Positions 7,763 through 17,632 of a stretch of 64,000 nucleotides of DNA are shown in pieces. The stretch comes from Muribaculaceae bacterium (GTDB lineage Bacteria; Bacteroidota; Bacteroidia; Bacteroidales; Muribaculaceae): assembly GCA_022509165.1 (NCBI GenBank), contig JAFLTT010000008.1, forward strand, positions 62,001-126,000, given 5' to 3'. A program made the position numbers and the translations under genes. The notes beneath the pieces are model-generated. The model did not search any database and had not been told where the DNA came from. It was given only the letters and a program-made list of their open reading frames with translations. Position 1 is the stretch's first letter. Each line of letters opens with the position of its first letter.

Positions 7763-9597
7763 TAAGATTTTTTTCGAGGTTTTTTCCCTTTTTCTTCTTG
7801 TGTGGTTACGATACGTCGTTGGCTCCCATCTTTTATCACTGCCATGGTTATCTCATTCACCATTAGTTTTATCTCATTGATGAATGCTTCCGGACTATAG
7901 TTCCCTTTTTCAATACCACGCAGTTTTGCTTCCCATATACCTGTAAGTTTTGCACTTTTCAGAAGTTCTTCCTTTATCACAGTCATTAGGTCTTTGGCAG
8001 CCTGGGTGGCTTTAATCGACTTTCTTTCCTTGACAATATAACCCCTCTTATAAAGAATCTCAATTATGGCTGCACGTGTGGAAGGTCGGCCAATGCCATT
8101 AGCCTTAAGAGCTTCCCTTAAATCTTCATCCTCCACCGAAGACCCGGCCGTCTCCATAGCTTTTAATAATGTCCCCTCAGTATAGAACTTTGGAGGCTGG
8201 GTGGTTTTCTTTACAAGCTTTGGTTTATGAGGTCCGGTTTCTCCCTTTTGGAATTCAGGCAGGATCGATTCATCTTCCTTTGTAGAATTTGAATCATCCT
8301 CATCCGTAGCATCTGTATATACAGCTTTCCATCCGAGATCGGTCACTGTACGACCCGTAGCCTTGAAATTAAACGAATCAACCTGTGCGGAAACAATTGT
8401 CTGCAAATATGAAAAGTCAGGATAAAAAACGGAAATGAATCTCCTGGCTATTATGTCAAACACTTTCAACTCCTTTTCCGTAAGATTGGAGGGTAAAGAT
8501 TGACCGGTGGGAATAATGGCGTGGTGGTCGGTAACTTTGGAATTGTCGAATACCTTCTTGCTCTTTTTCAGTTTTGAGCCTCTGAGTGGATTTAAAAGAT
8601 CATTATACTGAGTCAATGATTTTAGAATATTTCCACACTTTTTGAAAACATCATCCGGCAGATAGGTGGTATCGACCCTGGGATAAGTCGTCACCTTCTT
8701 TTCATAAAGGCTTTGGACTGTCTTCAAAGTTTCATCGGCACTGAGATTAAGTTTTTTATTGCACTCTACCTGTAGTGATGTCAGGTCGAAAAGACGTGGT
8801 GGTGCCTCTTTTCCTGCCTTGGTACTGATATCAGTGATAGAGAGCGGAAGGTTTTTTATCTTGGAGAGTATCTCTTCTCCCTTTTCCTTCTGCTCAAATT
8901 TTTTCCCGGTGTATGAAAACAATACCCACTTATATTGGGTCTTCAGTTCCCAATAATCCTGAGGTATAAAATTTTCTATTTCGGCCTGCCGATTAACAAC
9001 CAGAGCCAGTGTAGGAGTCTGTACCCGACCTATGGATAATATCTGTCCCCTTTCTCCATACTTCAAAGAATAAAGGCGCGTAGCATTTATTCCCAATACC
9101 CAATCACCTATTGCACGACACAGACCGGCCAGATATAATGATTCGTAATGCTTTTCCGGTTTTAAATTTTGAAATCCTTCCCTTATGGCATCATCGGTCA
9201 TGGAATTGATCCAAAGCCTTTTTACCGGTTTTTTGCAACCGGCCTTCTGCATCACCCAACGTTGAATCAGTTCCCCCTCTTGTCCGGCATCTCCACAGTT
9301 TATTATTTCGTCACATTGGAGTATCAGGCTTGATATGGTCTCGAATTGTTTTCGGTAAGAATCATTGTCAATTAACCGTATGCCAAATCTTGGAGGTATC
9401 ATTGGAAGTGCTGAAATCGACCAATGTTTCCAGGATTGGGTATAATCACTGGGTTCCTTTAGACAACAAAGATGTCCGAATGTCCATGTAACACAGTAAC
9501 CATTCCCCTCAAGATAGCCTTCCTTGCGTGTGTTGGCCCCGAGTATCCTTGCAATATCACGACCGACACTCGGTTTCTCTGTGATACATAGTATCAT
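7762..9597 (-). CDS. topB: DNA topoisomerase III (type IA)
   Basis: Relaxes or decatenates DNA by single-strand passage. The 611-residue protein starts with the Toprim segment TEKPSVG (E7), has CGDAGQEGE in the acidic motif, and the active-site tyrosine Y305 in KKVTTYPRVDT. Further conserved blocks are SIGRVQTPTL (188-197) and GIGRPSTRAAI. It ends without C-terminal zinc fingers, as usual for TopB. In the acidic motif the second Asp of DxDxE is a Gly (D103-A-G-Q-E107). The stop overlaps the next small gene and the ATG overlaps the mazG stop by four bases (ATGA), indicating one operon. Confidence 0.94.
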   Translation of the reverse strand: MILCITEKPSVGRDIARILGANTRKEGYLEGNGYCVTWTFGHLCCLKEPSDYTQSWKHWSISALPMIPPRFGIRLIDNDSYRKQFETISSLILQCDEIINCGDAGQEGELIQRWVMQKAGCKKPVKRLWINSMTDDAIREGFQNLKPEKHYESLYLAGLCRAIGDWVLGINATRLYSLKYGERGQILSIGRVQTPTLALVVNRQAEIENFIPQDYWELKTQYKWVLFSYTGKKFEQKEKGEEILSKIKNLPLSITDISTKAGKEAPPRLFDLTSLQVECNKKLNLSADETLKTVQSLYEKKVTTYPRVDTTYLPDDVFKKCGNILKSLTQYNDLLNPLRGSKLKKSKKVFDNSKVTDHHAIIPTGQSLPSNLTEKELKVFDIIARRFISVFYPDFSYLQTIVSAQVDSFNFKATGRTVTDLGWKAVYTDATDEDDSNSTKEDESILPEFQKGETGPHKPKLVKKTTQPPKFYTEGTLLKAMETAGSSVEDEDLREALKANGIGRPSTRAAIIEILYKRGYIVKERKSIKATQAAKDLMTVIKEELLKSAKLTGIWEAKLRGIEKGNYSPEAFINEIKLMVNEITMAVIKDGSQRRIVTTQEEKGKKPRKKS

Positions 9598-10382
9598 TCC
9601 CTTTCCTTTGTTTTAGCTTCGTCCCATATTGCATCCATTTCTGCCAGAGACATCTCCTTAAGGCTTTTACCCATCTCTTTTGATTTAGCCTCTAAGTAGC
9701 TGAACCGCCTGATAAACTTCCGATTGGTCTTCTCAAGGGCATTTTCCGGATTCACTCCATACAAGCGTGCGGCATTTATTATTGCAAACATCAAGTCTCC
9801 GAATTCCTCCTCAAGCTTATCAGTGTTTCCGCTCCTGATTTCTTCCTCTACTTCAGCCGTCTCTTCCTTTACTTTGTTCCAGACTTGTTCACGTTCCTCC
9901 CAGTCAAATCCCACATTAGCGGCTTTTTCCTGGATTCGGTTGGCTTTGATTAGTGAAGGAAGTGATTTCGGAACTCCCGAAAGCACAGTCTTATTGCCAT
10001 TTTTCTCCTTAAGTTTTATTTGTTCCCAATTTTTAGAAACCTCCTCAGGAGAATCGGCCTTCACGTTACCATATATATGGGGATGACGGAAAATTAATTT
10101 CTCTGTCAAGGTGTTGCAAACATCTGCAATATCAAACTGGCCCTTTTCACTTGCTATCTTTGAGTAAAAGCCGATATGAAGAAGCACATCGCCCAATTCT
10201 TTTTTAATGTTATCTACATTATTATCCAATAGGGCATCCGTGAGTTCGTAAACTTCCTCAATAGTATTTGCTCTTAAAGATTCATTAGTTTGTTTGGCAT
10301 CCCACGGACACTTTACTCTCAAGGTGTCTAAAACTTCCAGGAATTTCAGGAATGCTTCTGATTTTTCGCTGTCTGAATGCAT
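9594..10382 (-). CDS. mazG: Nucleoside triphosphate pyrophosphohydrolase MazG
   Basis: Hydrolyses NTPs and dNTPs to monophosphates plus pyrophosphate, a housecleaning role. At 262 residues it matches E. coli MazG in length and has two tandem MazG domains: KCPWDAKQT and EEVYEL with GDVLLHIGF in the first, EETAEVEEEI and EEFGDLMFAI in the second, all metal-binding EExxE/ExxD patterns. The frame is open to a TTG at 10415, but the ATG at 10382 gives the normal family N-terminus. Its stop overlaps the topB start (ATGA). Confidence 0.93.
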   Translation of the reverse strand: MHSDSEKSEAFLKFLEVLDTLRVKCPWDAKQTNESLRANTIEEVYELTDALLDNNVDNIKKELGDVLLHIGFYSKIASEKGQFDIADVCNTLTEKLIFRHPHIYGNVKADSPEEVSKNWEQIKLKEKNGNKTVLSGVPKSLPSLIKANRIQEKAANVGFDWEEREQVWNKVKEETAEVEEEIRSGNTDKLEEEFGDLMFAIINAARLYGVNPENALEKTNRKFIRRFSYLEAKSKEMGKSLKEMSLAEMDAIWDEAKTKERE

Positions 10383-10448
10383 AGATGCGTTCACAAATTT
10401 TATTTCAATAGACAAACAGAAATATAACGATAAATTTGAAGTCTCTTC

Positions 10449-10730
10449 TTATAGTTTTGCCGTCACTTCATAAGCTACATATTCGCCTATGAAAGCAAGT
10501 ACCGCCAGCACAAGACATATGGCTCCTATTGATTGCAATCTCTTTCCTGCATATGGATTAAACCTACCGATATATAGACCTGCCAACTGGCAAAATACCA
10601 TCATGAAGGCAAAAAACAAATCTATGAAGCTCCACCACGCTTGGCGATATTGAAATGTGGTGACAATGACTATAACCACTATCGCGAGTGCAATCCACGC
10701 TACAAATGTCGATTGTAAAGGATTTTTCAT
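10449..10730 (-). CDS. Small integral membrane protein of unknown function
   Basis: A 93-residue protein with three predicted transmembrane helices, roughly residues 8-26, 34-54 and 66-86. A conserved-looking short loop GRFNPYAGKRLQ lies between the second and third. No catalytic motif is visible. It sits 36 bases after the MFS gene stop and 66 bases before the mazG start on the same strand, so it could accompany either. Not recognised beyond 'small membrane protein'. Confidence 0.65.
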   Translation of the reverse strand: MKNPLQSTFVAWIALAIVVIVIVTTFQYRQAWWSFIDLFFAFMMVFCQLAGLYIGRFNPYAGKRLQSIGAICLVLAVLAFIGEYVAYEVTAKL

Positions 10731-10766
10731 CGCGTTAGATGTTATCGTTATATTTCAATTTTATAA

Positions 10767-12260
10767 TTATTCTTCCACAGCCACCACTTCAGCTCCAAGT
10801 TCCTCTTCAAGAACTTCCTCGCTCTTGATATTCGGAAGTTCAAGTCCGTAATGGTTTTTAGCGTCAAGGGCCTTAAGGGTTACCCCAAGTATAAGTGCAA
10901 GCACACCAAGACCGGCAAACACGAGCATCGGAACAGTATAGTTATAATCTAAAGGATTATCCACTCCCGGATTAGAGGCTGTAAGCACTGCTCCAATTAT
11001 CATCGGGAATGCATATAGACCAATATTCTGTATCCAGAAAATCACCGCATAAGCAGATCCAAGCAACTTGTTATCTACAAGTTTGGGCACTGATGGCCAC
11101 AATGAAGCTGGAACCAGAGAGAAACTTATGCCAAGAAGGATAATCGCACCGTATGCAACCAATTCTGAACCTGTAGCCGGCAACACCAGAGCAAAGGTAA
11201 GATGGCAGATTATCATCAAAACTGCTCCAAATATCAGCATTGTGGCTCCCTTACCCTTTTTATCAAGATAGTTGCCAAGCAGAGGTGTCACAGCCGCTGC
11301 CCCTAACGGGAATACGAAGAAAACGAAACCTGCCTCCTGGGCTGTAATACCAAGGTTACATTGAAGCATATTAATAGCGTATTTCTGGAACGGGAAAATA
11401 GCTGAGTAATACAATACACAAAGCAATGATACAATCCAGAATACTTTTGAGGTAAAGATGAATTTCAAATCTGAAATCTTAAATGGATCATCTTTCTCTT
11501 CTGCATTGGTACCCATCTCGTTTTCAAGTTTTTTATCCATGAAAGCATAGACGATAAATGAAATAAGACCTATGAGAAGAAGTAAGACTGAAAAGGCTAC
11601 TGAACGTGACACACTGATGTGACCTCCGAGGGTAGCAATAAAAGGAGAACCTAAAACTACCGCAGCTACTCCTACACGTGCCAAAGCCATTTCTGTACCC
11701 ATGGCCAATGCCATTTCCTTACCTTGGAACCATTTCACGATACCTCTCGATACAGTGATTCCGGCCATTTCACAACCACAACCAAAGATCATGAAACCTA
11801 TGGCTGAAAGTTTAGCTGATGCCGGCATACCATCGTAAAAAGGAGTTATGTTCCACCAGGTATTGGGGAGGTTTACAAAATCATTCATAAAGGTATAAAG
11901 GCCGCTGTTCTGAAACGCTTCTGTAAGGGCATAGTAATTGATAAAGCCTCCTACAAACATCACGCTTCCGGATAAAATCGCCGTGAACCTCACACCCATT
12001 TTATCAAGAATGATACCTGCAAATATCAAGAAGAATACAAATACATTCAGGAAGGTCTCTGAGCCGGCAAAACGTCCATATGCGTCAGGATCCCATCCCT
12101 TTGTGCTCTGAAGATATTCCTGAAGAGGGGATAATACATCCACAAAGATATAGGCGAAAAACATCGCCCCCGCTAATAACACAAGAGCTGTCCATCGTGC
12201 CCATGATTTATCCCTAAGCAAATTACCGGTACCGGCAATAGGTTTCTGTTCTGTTGTCAT
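10767..12260 (-). CDS. Major facilitator superfamily transporter
   Basis: A 497-residue polytopic membrane protein with twelve predicted helices in two halves, a cytoplasmic loop around residues 240-255 ([10 protein letters not shown]) and an acidic C-terminal tail. The loop DKMGVRFTA between helices 2 and 3 and [11 protein letters not shown] between helices 8 and 9 are the MFS loop 2-3 signature and its repeat. The overall look fits a NarK/oxalate-formate-like anion or organic acid carrier, but the substrate cannot be read from sequence. It is divergent from efp and has its own -7 box at 12298. Confidence 0.85.
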   Translation of the reverse strand: MTTEQKPIAGTGNLLRDKSWARWTALVLLAGAMFFAYIFVDVLSPLQEYLQSTKGWDPDAYGRFAGSETFLNVFVFFLIFAGIILDKMGVRFTAILSGSVMFVGGFINYYALTEAFQNSGLYTFMNDFVNLPNTWWNITPFYDGMPASAKLSAIGFMIFGCGCEMAGITVSRGIVKWFQGKEMALAMGTEMALARVGVAAVVLGSPFIATLGGHISVSRSVAFSVLLLLIGLISFIVYAFMDKKLENEMGTNAEEKDDPFKISDLKFIFTSKVFWIVSLLCVLYYSAIFPFQKYAINMLQCNLGITAQEAGFVFFVFPLGAAAVTPLLGNYLDKKGKGATMLIFGAVLMIICHLTFALVLPATGSELVAYGAIILLGISFSLVPASLWPSVPKLVDNKLLGSAYAVIFWIQNIGLYAFPMIIGAVLTASNPGVDNPLDYNYTVPMLVFAGLGVLALILGVTLKALDAKNHYGLELPNIKSEEVLEEELGAEVVAVEE

Positions 12261-12297
12261 GTTGTATAGTTATGTCTTTTGGTCAGTTTGATTATTG

Positions 12298-12305
12298 CAA
12301 AGTTA
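12298..12305 (-). promoter_or_regulatory. -7 box for the MFS transporter gene
   Basis: The minus strand reads TAACTTTG, a consensus Bacteroidetes -7 box, 38 bases before the ATG. A near-match to the upstream element (TTTC) lies about 20 bp further upstream. Confidence 0.55.
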
Positions 12306-12417
12306 ATGAATTGTCACATTATCTGAAAAACGTATTTATTCCACAGTTATTTTGCTTTACCCATCCTTTATCTCTCATGGCTATTTATATCTTAGGGCTA
12401 TTCTCAACTTTTTTTAC

Positions 12418-12425
12418 TAACTTTG
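12418..12425 (+). promoter_or_regulatory. -7 box for efp
   Basis: TAACTTTG, consensus TAnnTTTG, lies 47 bases before the proposed efp start. TTAG at 12392-12395 is a near-match to the TTTG upstream element. Its position inside the open frame upstream of efp argues against a longer EF-P. Confidence 0.6.
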
Positions 12426-12472
12426 CACAAACAACGAAACGCTGTAACAATCAGTTAAACATTTTAAGCGAT

Positions 12473-13039
12473 ATGATGAACGCTCAAGACATCAAAAACG
12501 GCACCTGTATTCGTCTCGATGGCCGTTTGTACTTCTGCGTGGAATTCCTCCATGTAAAACCGGGTAAAGGCAACACTTTCATGCGTACTAAACTCAAGGA
12601 TGTGGTAGACGGTCGTGTAATTGAACGTCGCTTCAACATCGGTGAAAAGCTCGAAGATGTACGTGTAGAACGTCGTCCCTATCAATATCTTTATGCAGAT
12701 GGCGGCGACGATATTTTCATGAATAACGAAACTTTCGAACAGGTACCTATCAATAAGGAATTAGTGACCGGGGCTGCCTTCATGAAAGAAGGTGACACTG
12801 TAGAAGTGGTGAGCGATGCTTCCACCGACACTGTGCTTTTTGCAGAAATGCCTGTTAAGACTACTTTAAAAGTTACTTATACAGAACCGGGTCTCAAGGG
12901 TGATACCGCTACTAACACCCTCAAACCGGCAACCGTGGAAACCGGTGCTACAGTACGTGTGCCTCTTTTCATCAATGAAGGTGAACTCATTGAAGTAGAC
13001 ACTCGTACAGGAGACTATACCGGCCGTGTAAAGGCTTAA
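12473..13039 (+). CDS. efp: Translation elongation factor P
   Basis: Binds between the P and E sites of stalled ribosomes and promotes peptide bonds at polyproline stretches. The 188-residue protein shows the three beta-barrel EF-P layout: an N-terminal KOW-like domain with the loop [15 protein letters not shown], central OB domain and C-terminal [14 protein letters not shown]32 at the loop tip is the position modified or used to contact the P-site tRNA. The open frame runs further upstream, but the [10 protein letters not shown] start matches the family N-terminus and follows a -7 box. The next gene starts 12 bases after the stop. Confidence 0.96.
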   Translation: MMNAQDIKNGTCIRLDGRLYFCVEFLHVKPGKGNTFMRTKLKDVVDGRVIERRFNIGEKLEDVRVERRPYQYLYADGGDDIFMNNETFEQVPINKELVTGAAFMKEGDTVEVVSDASTDTVLFAEMPVKTTLKVTYTEPGLKGDTATNTLKPATVETGATVRVPLFINEGELIEVDTRTGDYTGRVKA

Positions 13040-13051
13040 GAGTATCTGCTG

Positions 13052-14059
13052 ATGCCGGACAAATCACCTGCTTTCTCCATCATTGTACCGGTTTACAACC
13101 GTCCGCAGGAAGTGGAGGAACTTGTAAACAGCCTGGCTGATCAGACTCTTAAAGATTTTGAACTCGTGATTGTGGAAGATGGCTCTACCATTACCTGTAG
13201 AGACACTTGCCAAAAGTTTAGCGATCTAATCAACATAAAATATTACCATAAATCCAACGAGGGTAGAAGCATTGCCCGGAATTATGGAATGGATAGAGCC
13301 GACGGAGATTTTTTTATCTTCGTCGACTCTGATTGTATACTCCCCTCTGATTATATAGAAAACCTCCAAAAATGTCTTGCTGAAAATCCTACCGATTGTT
13401 TCGGAGGACCTGATACTGCCCATGAATCCTTTTCTGATGTGCAGAAGGCTATAAATTTTTCTATGACCTCTTTCTTTACAACGGGAGGTATCCGCGGAGG
13501 AAAGAAAAGTATGGAGAAATTCACACCTCGCACGTTCAATATGGGTTTCTCCAGAAAGGTATATGATACTGTGGGTGGATTTCGTGAAATGTTCAGTGAA
13601 GATATCGACATGAGCACACGGATCAAAAATGCCGGATTTAAGGTAGTTTTATATCCCGAAGTCAAGGTTTTTCATAAAAGACGTGTTAACTTTTCAAAAT
13701 TCTGGCGTCAGGTGCATGTGTTCGGGATGTCAAGAATCACTTTGCAACTGTTATATCCGGGCTCTATGAAACTGGTGCACTGGTTGCCCGCTTTATTCGT
13801 TATAATTGGATTGGGCCTGGTAATCGCTTCTTTCTTCAATTATTGGTTTCTAATTCCTTTGCTGGTATATTTTGTTGTGCTTCTGATTTCTGCTTTATAC
13901 ACCACGAGAAACCCCAAGATCGCTTTGTTGGCTATCCCGGCTTCTATAATTCAACTGGGAGGATACGGCACAGGTTTCATTCAAGCCTACGTATGGAAGA
14001 TTCTTCTTGGTCATGGCAGAGACTTAAATGATGAGATAGAACGAAGAAAAGGGAAATAA
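13052..14059 (+). CDS. Family 2 glycosyltransferase with C-terminal membrane helices
   Basis: A 335-residue inverting GT-A glycosyltransferase. The nucleotide-sugar binding start FSIIVPVYNRP (residues 8-18), the metal-binding DSDC at about residue 92, and the acceptor/base region MFSEDIDMSTRI around 190 are visible. Two hydrophobic helices follow (about 245-290), so the enzyme is membrane-bound and probably works on a lipid-linked or surface glycan. Starts 12 bases after efp and ends 11 bases before radC, so the three genes form an operon-like run. Donor and acceptor are unknown. Confidence 0.87.
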   Translation: MPDKSPAFSIIVPVYNRPQEVEELVNSLADQTLKDFELVIVEDGSTITCRDTCQKFSDLINIKYYHKSNEGRSIARNYGMDRADGDFFIFVDSDCILPSDYIENLQKCLAENPTDCFGGPDTAHESFSDVQKAINFSMTSFFTTGGIRGGKKSMEKFTPRTFNMGFSRKVYDTVGGFREMFSEDIDMSTRIKNAGFKVVLYPEVKVFHKRRVNFSKFWRQVHVFGMSRITLQLLYPGSMKLVHWLPALFVIIGLGLVIASFFNYWFLIPLLVYFVVLLISALYTTRNPKIALLAIPASIIQLGGYGTGFIQAYVWKILLGHGRDLNDEIERRKGK

Positions 14060-14070
14060 CAAATTTTATA

Positions 14071-14802
14071 ATGGATAAGTCTGTCCCCGGTCAAAAAGAA
14101 TATATCATCCCTGAAAGACCTGTTAAAACGGTTAAAGAGATGGATGAAGACCAGCAACCACGTGAAAAGGCTGAAAAATATGGTGTGGGAGTACTGTCTG
14201 TACCTGAATTATGGGCTATTATCCTGAGAACGGGCACTCCCGGATATCCAATTACAGAACTTTGTCGCGACCTGATGAGAGACAACGGGGGATCTCTTCA
14301 CAGGCTTGAAAGAAGAACAAAGCAAGAACTTTGCGAAAAAAAGGGAATTGGAAATACAAAAGCTATTCAAATCCTTGCTGTACTGGAACTCATCAAGAAA
14401 TATTTCCAAGAAGATATTCCGCAAGATGATCCCATCAGATCATCCACGCAAATATTCGACCGTATGCGTCATAAAATAGGCAACCTGGATCATGAAGAAA
14501 TCTGGATGCTTCTGCTCAACAGAAGAAACCAGGTTATCAAAGAATTCAAACTTACATCGGGCACAGGAAATGCTTCTGTGTTCGACACAAAAAATGCCTT
14601 AAAACTGGCTATCCTGGAAAATGCTGATGGAATGATTCTCTGTCACAACCATCCATCAGGCACATTGAAGCCAAGTCCTCAGGACGATAATCTCACACGT
14701 GATCTAAAACAGGCTTGCAAATACATGAATCTAAGACTCCTTGACCATGTAATAGTCACATCCAAAGGTTATTACAGTTATAACGACTCCTCTAATTTAT
14801 AA
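14071..14802 (+). CDS. radC: RadC-family JAB/MPN domain protein
   Basis: A 243-residue protein with an N-terminal UPF0758 domain including a helix-hairpin-helix (KKGIGNTKAIQIL) and a C-terminal JAMM metalloprotease-like domain. The zinc motif HNHPSGTLKPSPQDD (H-x-H-x7-S-x2-D) is intact. Despite the old name, a DNA-repair role is not established. It ends 18 bases before the convergent GH3 gene's stop, with no obvious hairpin in between. Confidence 0.92.
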   Translation: MDKSVPGQKEYIIPERPVKTVKEMDEDQQPREKAEKYGVGVLSVPELWAIILRTGTPGYPITELCRDLMRDNGGSLHRLERRTKQELCEKKGIGNTKAIQILAVLELIKKYFQEDIPQDDPIRSSTQIFDRMRHKIGNLDHEEIWMLLLNRRNQVIKEFKLTSGTGNASVFDTKNALKLAILENADGMILCHNHPSGTLKPSPQDDNLTRDLKQACKYMNLRLLDHVIVTSKGYYSYNDSSNL

Positions 14803-14820
14803 AGGATTACTTCCAATATT

Positions 14821-16023
14821 TCAATTATGCTGATATATTGAGAAAAGATATTTAGTAAAGAGCACTCGTCGGCATCGTTCATTGATTATTGAAAGATCTA
14901 AAGCTCCTGATTTTAAACTTTCTAATATCCCTTTGTAATCTTTGTCAATATCATCCGGACATAACACAATATCCGCTCCGGCATTCAATGCTTCCCAAGC
15001 AGAAAATCCTTTGGCCCCTCCCATATTGAATGCGTCAGTAAGAATTAGTCCCTTGAAATTCATTTCTTCCCTAAGCAACGAAGTCAGCATATCCATAGAA
15101 ACTGAAGCTGCCTTACCATCAGGATCTAATGCCGAAGATCTTATATGTCCTGCCATGATCCCGGAGAGACCCGAGTTTATATAATCCCGGAAAGGTCTGA
15201 GTTCTACTGTATCCAGAGCCGCTATATCTTTATTGAGATTTGCCACAGATTTATGGGAGTCTATCATTGCACTTCCATGGCCCGGAAAGTGTTTGGCAAC
15301 ACTTATCACACCCCCTGATTCCAGACCCTTTGCATAGGCCACACCAAAATCCGAAACTAATACAGGGTTATCGCCAAAAGAACGGTTCCCCATCACTCCT
15401 CCCGAAGAAAAATTTATATCTATCACCGGTCCCAGCACCATATTTATTCCGATCTCTTTGCACTCTGCTGCTATCTGAGACCCGTAATCGAATAGAGCTG
15501 TCTCCCCGGAATTTCTACTTATATGTCCATTCTTTGGATATATAGGGGCGTCCTCGAGCCGCATACCTAATCCCCATTCTGCATCAATGGCTACAAAAAG
15601 TGGAATCTTAGAATTTTCTGCAATCTGAGCCAATTGTCTGGCCGACAAAAGGTTTCCCTTCATCAGCACCACTCCCCCTACATGAAAATCATCTATATAT
15701 CTTTTTAATATCCTGAGGGTAGCTGAATCTGAAACAGAATTGATCGAGGGCATAAGGCACTGGCCCACCCTCTCTTCCAATGTAAGAGTAGTAAGAAGGG
15801 AATCGGCAAAAGAGGCTGCATTTTGGGAAATATCATTCTCATGATAATCCCCAATTGGAATGGTGTCGGTTGTGGATATTTTTTGATCTTTTTTTCCACA
15901 ACTACAAAATAGTAATAAAGAGAAGACACAGGTACACAGAGACCCTGTTACTATGCCTCTTCGGGTAAATTTCTTACCGATTGATTTTATAGTTCTAATT
16001 TCTGAGAACCTGTTCTTCCACAT
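14821..16023 (-). CDS. Glycoside hydrolase family 3 lipoprotein (beta-N-acetylhexosaminidase-like)
   Basis: A 400-residue GH3 enzyme. After a basic N-terminus comes a hydrophobic stretch with a lipobox at LFCSC (about residues 38-42), so it is an exported lipoprotein. The catalytic barrel has VAIDAEWG, the family motif KHFPGHGSAMIDSHKS and the region LILTDAFNMGGAKG with the nucleophile Asp. The His in the GHGSAMIDSH loop is typical of NagZ-like hexosaminidases, so cleavage of GlcNAc from peptidoglycan fragments or glycans is likely. The ATG lies 29 bases inside the end of the upstream 5'-nucleotidase gene, implying co-transcription. Confidence 0.88.
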   Translation of the reverse strand: MWKNRFSEIRTIKSIGKKFTRRGIVTGSLCTCVFSLLLFCSCGKKDQKISTTDTIPIGDYHENDISQNAASFADSLLTTLTLEERVGQCLMPSINSVSDSATLRILKRYIDDFHVGGVVLMKGNLLSARQLAQIAENSKIPLFVAIDAEWGLGMRLEDAPIYPKNGHISRNSGETALFDYGSQIAAECKEIGINMVLGPVIDINFSSGGVMGNRSFGDNPVLVSDFGVAYAKGLESGGVISVAKHFPGHGSAMIDSHKSVANLNKDIAALDTVELRPFRDYINSGLSGIMAGHIRSSALDPDGKAASVSMDMLTSLLREEMNFKGLILTDAFNMGGAKGFSAWEALNAGADIVLCPDDIDKDYKGILESLKSGALDLSIINERCRRVLFTKYLFSIYQHN

Positions 16024-17587
16024 CCACTACAAATCTGCTTCCCAATTCAGGAGCAACTTTCAATCCTAATTTCTGCTGATTCTTTATCCAAAGTAAAATG
16101 GGAATGGATACCTCCTCTTCACTTTCAAATATTTTCCTATGCCGGGCCAGACTCACTAAATCATCATTGCCTTCTGCTACATAATCAATGGTAGCAAGGA
16201 TATATTCACGGTCAGGGTCCATCTCCTTTCCATTTATTACCACTCTCTTTAGATTTCCCACAGAATCGGTTACTACCCTGACATTTCCGCTTATTGCTTC
16301 TCCACCTTTTGCGGCACTTACTCGCATTGCCTCAATTATATCTCTTCCCATTACTCCGACAATTACCAACTTATTGGAAAAAGGATAAGTGGAAAGTATT
16401 TGCCCTTCAGTTATCGCACCTTGTGGCATATGGTGACGAATCCCTCCCACATTCATTATAGATAAATCCAGATCGGAAATTTCTTCTCCATTTCTTTTTA
16501 AAGAATCTACAATTTCCTTTCCCTTGAAGTAAGCAATATCTGCCGTAAGATTTGCCAGACCCCCGGTTTTTGCTTTGCTTAATTCATATTCAGAAAATCC
16601 GACCACTACATTATTTACGGAGTCAACTGCCTCTCTATATGTTCTCAGAAAATCAATAATACCGGCATCTAACGTTTCTTCCGGGAATCTATCGGTTACA
16701 GGGATCAATTCATATTTTATTTCTTCACCATCTTTAAGAGGGAGTTGATTTAAGTCTATGGTCAATTTCCCTAAATATCTTCCTTGTTTACCTGTCTGCA
16801 CTACCCTTACTTTTTTACCAGCCTGATTTTCAAACAGGGAAGGATTTTTTTCAGGATGCGAGGGATCAATTAAAGTATGGGTATGACCACCTATTATCAA
16901 ATCTATATCTTCAGAATTCTCAGCTAATTCTATGTCACTCGTCTTGTCGTTTACTTTATCATATCCTATATGCGACACCACTACCACCAGGTCGCACCCT
17001 TGTTCCTTCTTCAGCTTTGAAGCCATTTCATTTGCTACTGGTATCACTTCTTTAAACTTTCCTGTGAAATTTTTTTGAGCGATGATACTTGCCGGATCAA
17101 TGTTGATCCCAATGAAACCGATTTTTTTCCCCTCGACTTCTTTTATAACAAAAGGCTGGAACAATCCTTCAAGTTCAGTACCGATAAATTCATAATTTGC
17201 TGAGAGAGCCGGATTTTTCATCTGTTTATAATGCGCGGAAAGATTTTCCATCCCGTTATCAAATTCATGATTACCGAGGATATGCAAGTCATATCCCATC
17301 ATATCGAGTAAGGGATATTCCACTGAACCGCCGAAATATTTGAAGAATAATGTGCCTTGTACCACATCACCGGCATCTACCAAAATTACATTTTTTTCAG
17401 CCTTTCTTACAGAATCGATTATGGCCTTTCTTTGTAGCACACCCCCGGTTCCGTCGGCCAAAGGATCTATAGTAGAATGAGTGTCATTGGTGTGGAGAAT
17501 CACAAGTTTTTCTGCTTCTGATATGCCACAAAAAGTCGCTGCCCCCAGAATTGGGAGCAGTGCCTTTATAATGAAAGAGTATTTCAT
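15995..17587 (-). CDS. Secreted 5'-nucleotidase / UshA-like bifunctional metallophosphatase
   Basis: A 530-residue exported protein with a signal peptide (residues 1-25, ending GISEA). The calcineurin-like N-terminal domain has LHTNDTHST (D35, H37), DAGDVVQG, GNHEFDNG, VVVSHIGY and GGHTHTLIDP, the dinuclear metal site. The C-terminal 5_nucleotid_C domain includes MNVGGIRHHMP and YPFSNKLV. It should release nucleosides and phosphate from nucleotides in the periplasm. Both domains are in one chain. Overlaps the downstream GH3 gene by 29 bases. Confidence 0.93.
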   Translation of the reverse strand: MKYSFIIKALLPILGAATFCGISEAEKLVILHTNDTHSTIDPLADGTGGVLQRKAIIDSVRKAEKNVILVDAGDVVQGTLFFKYFGGSVEYPLLDMMGYDLHILGNHEFDNGMENLSAHYKQMKNPALSANYEFIGTELEGLFQPFVIKEVEGKKIGFIGINIDPASIIAQKNFTGKFKEVIPVANEMASKLKKEQGCDLVVVVSHIGYDKVNDKTSDIELAENSEDIDLIIGGHTHTLIDPSHPEKNPSLFENQAGKKVRVVQTGKQGRYLGKLTIDLNQLPLKDGEEIKYELIPVTDRFPEETLDAGIIDFLRTYREAVDSVNNVVVGFSEYELSKAKTGGLANLTADIAYFKGKEIVDSLKRNGEEISDLDLSIMNVGGIRHHMPQGAITEGQILSTYPFSNKLVIVGVMGRDIIEAMRVSAAKGGEAISGNVRVVTDSVGNLKRVVINGKEMDPDREYILATIDYVAEGNDDLVSLARHRKIFESEEEVSIPILLWIKNQQKLGLKVAPELGSRFVVDVEEQVLRN

Positions 17588-17632
17588 TGGTCTGTCTTTA
17601 ATGGTACGATTGAAGGTTCAGGATTAGATGAT

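Noticed and set aside
12254-12472. Upstream in-frame extension of EF-P
   Set aside because: The extra 73 residues have no EF-P similarity and contain the -7 box; the family N-terminus starts at 12473.
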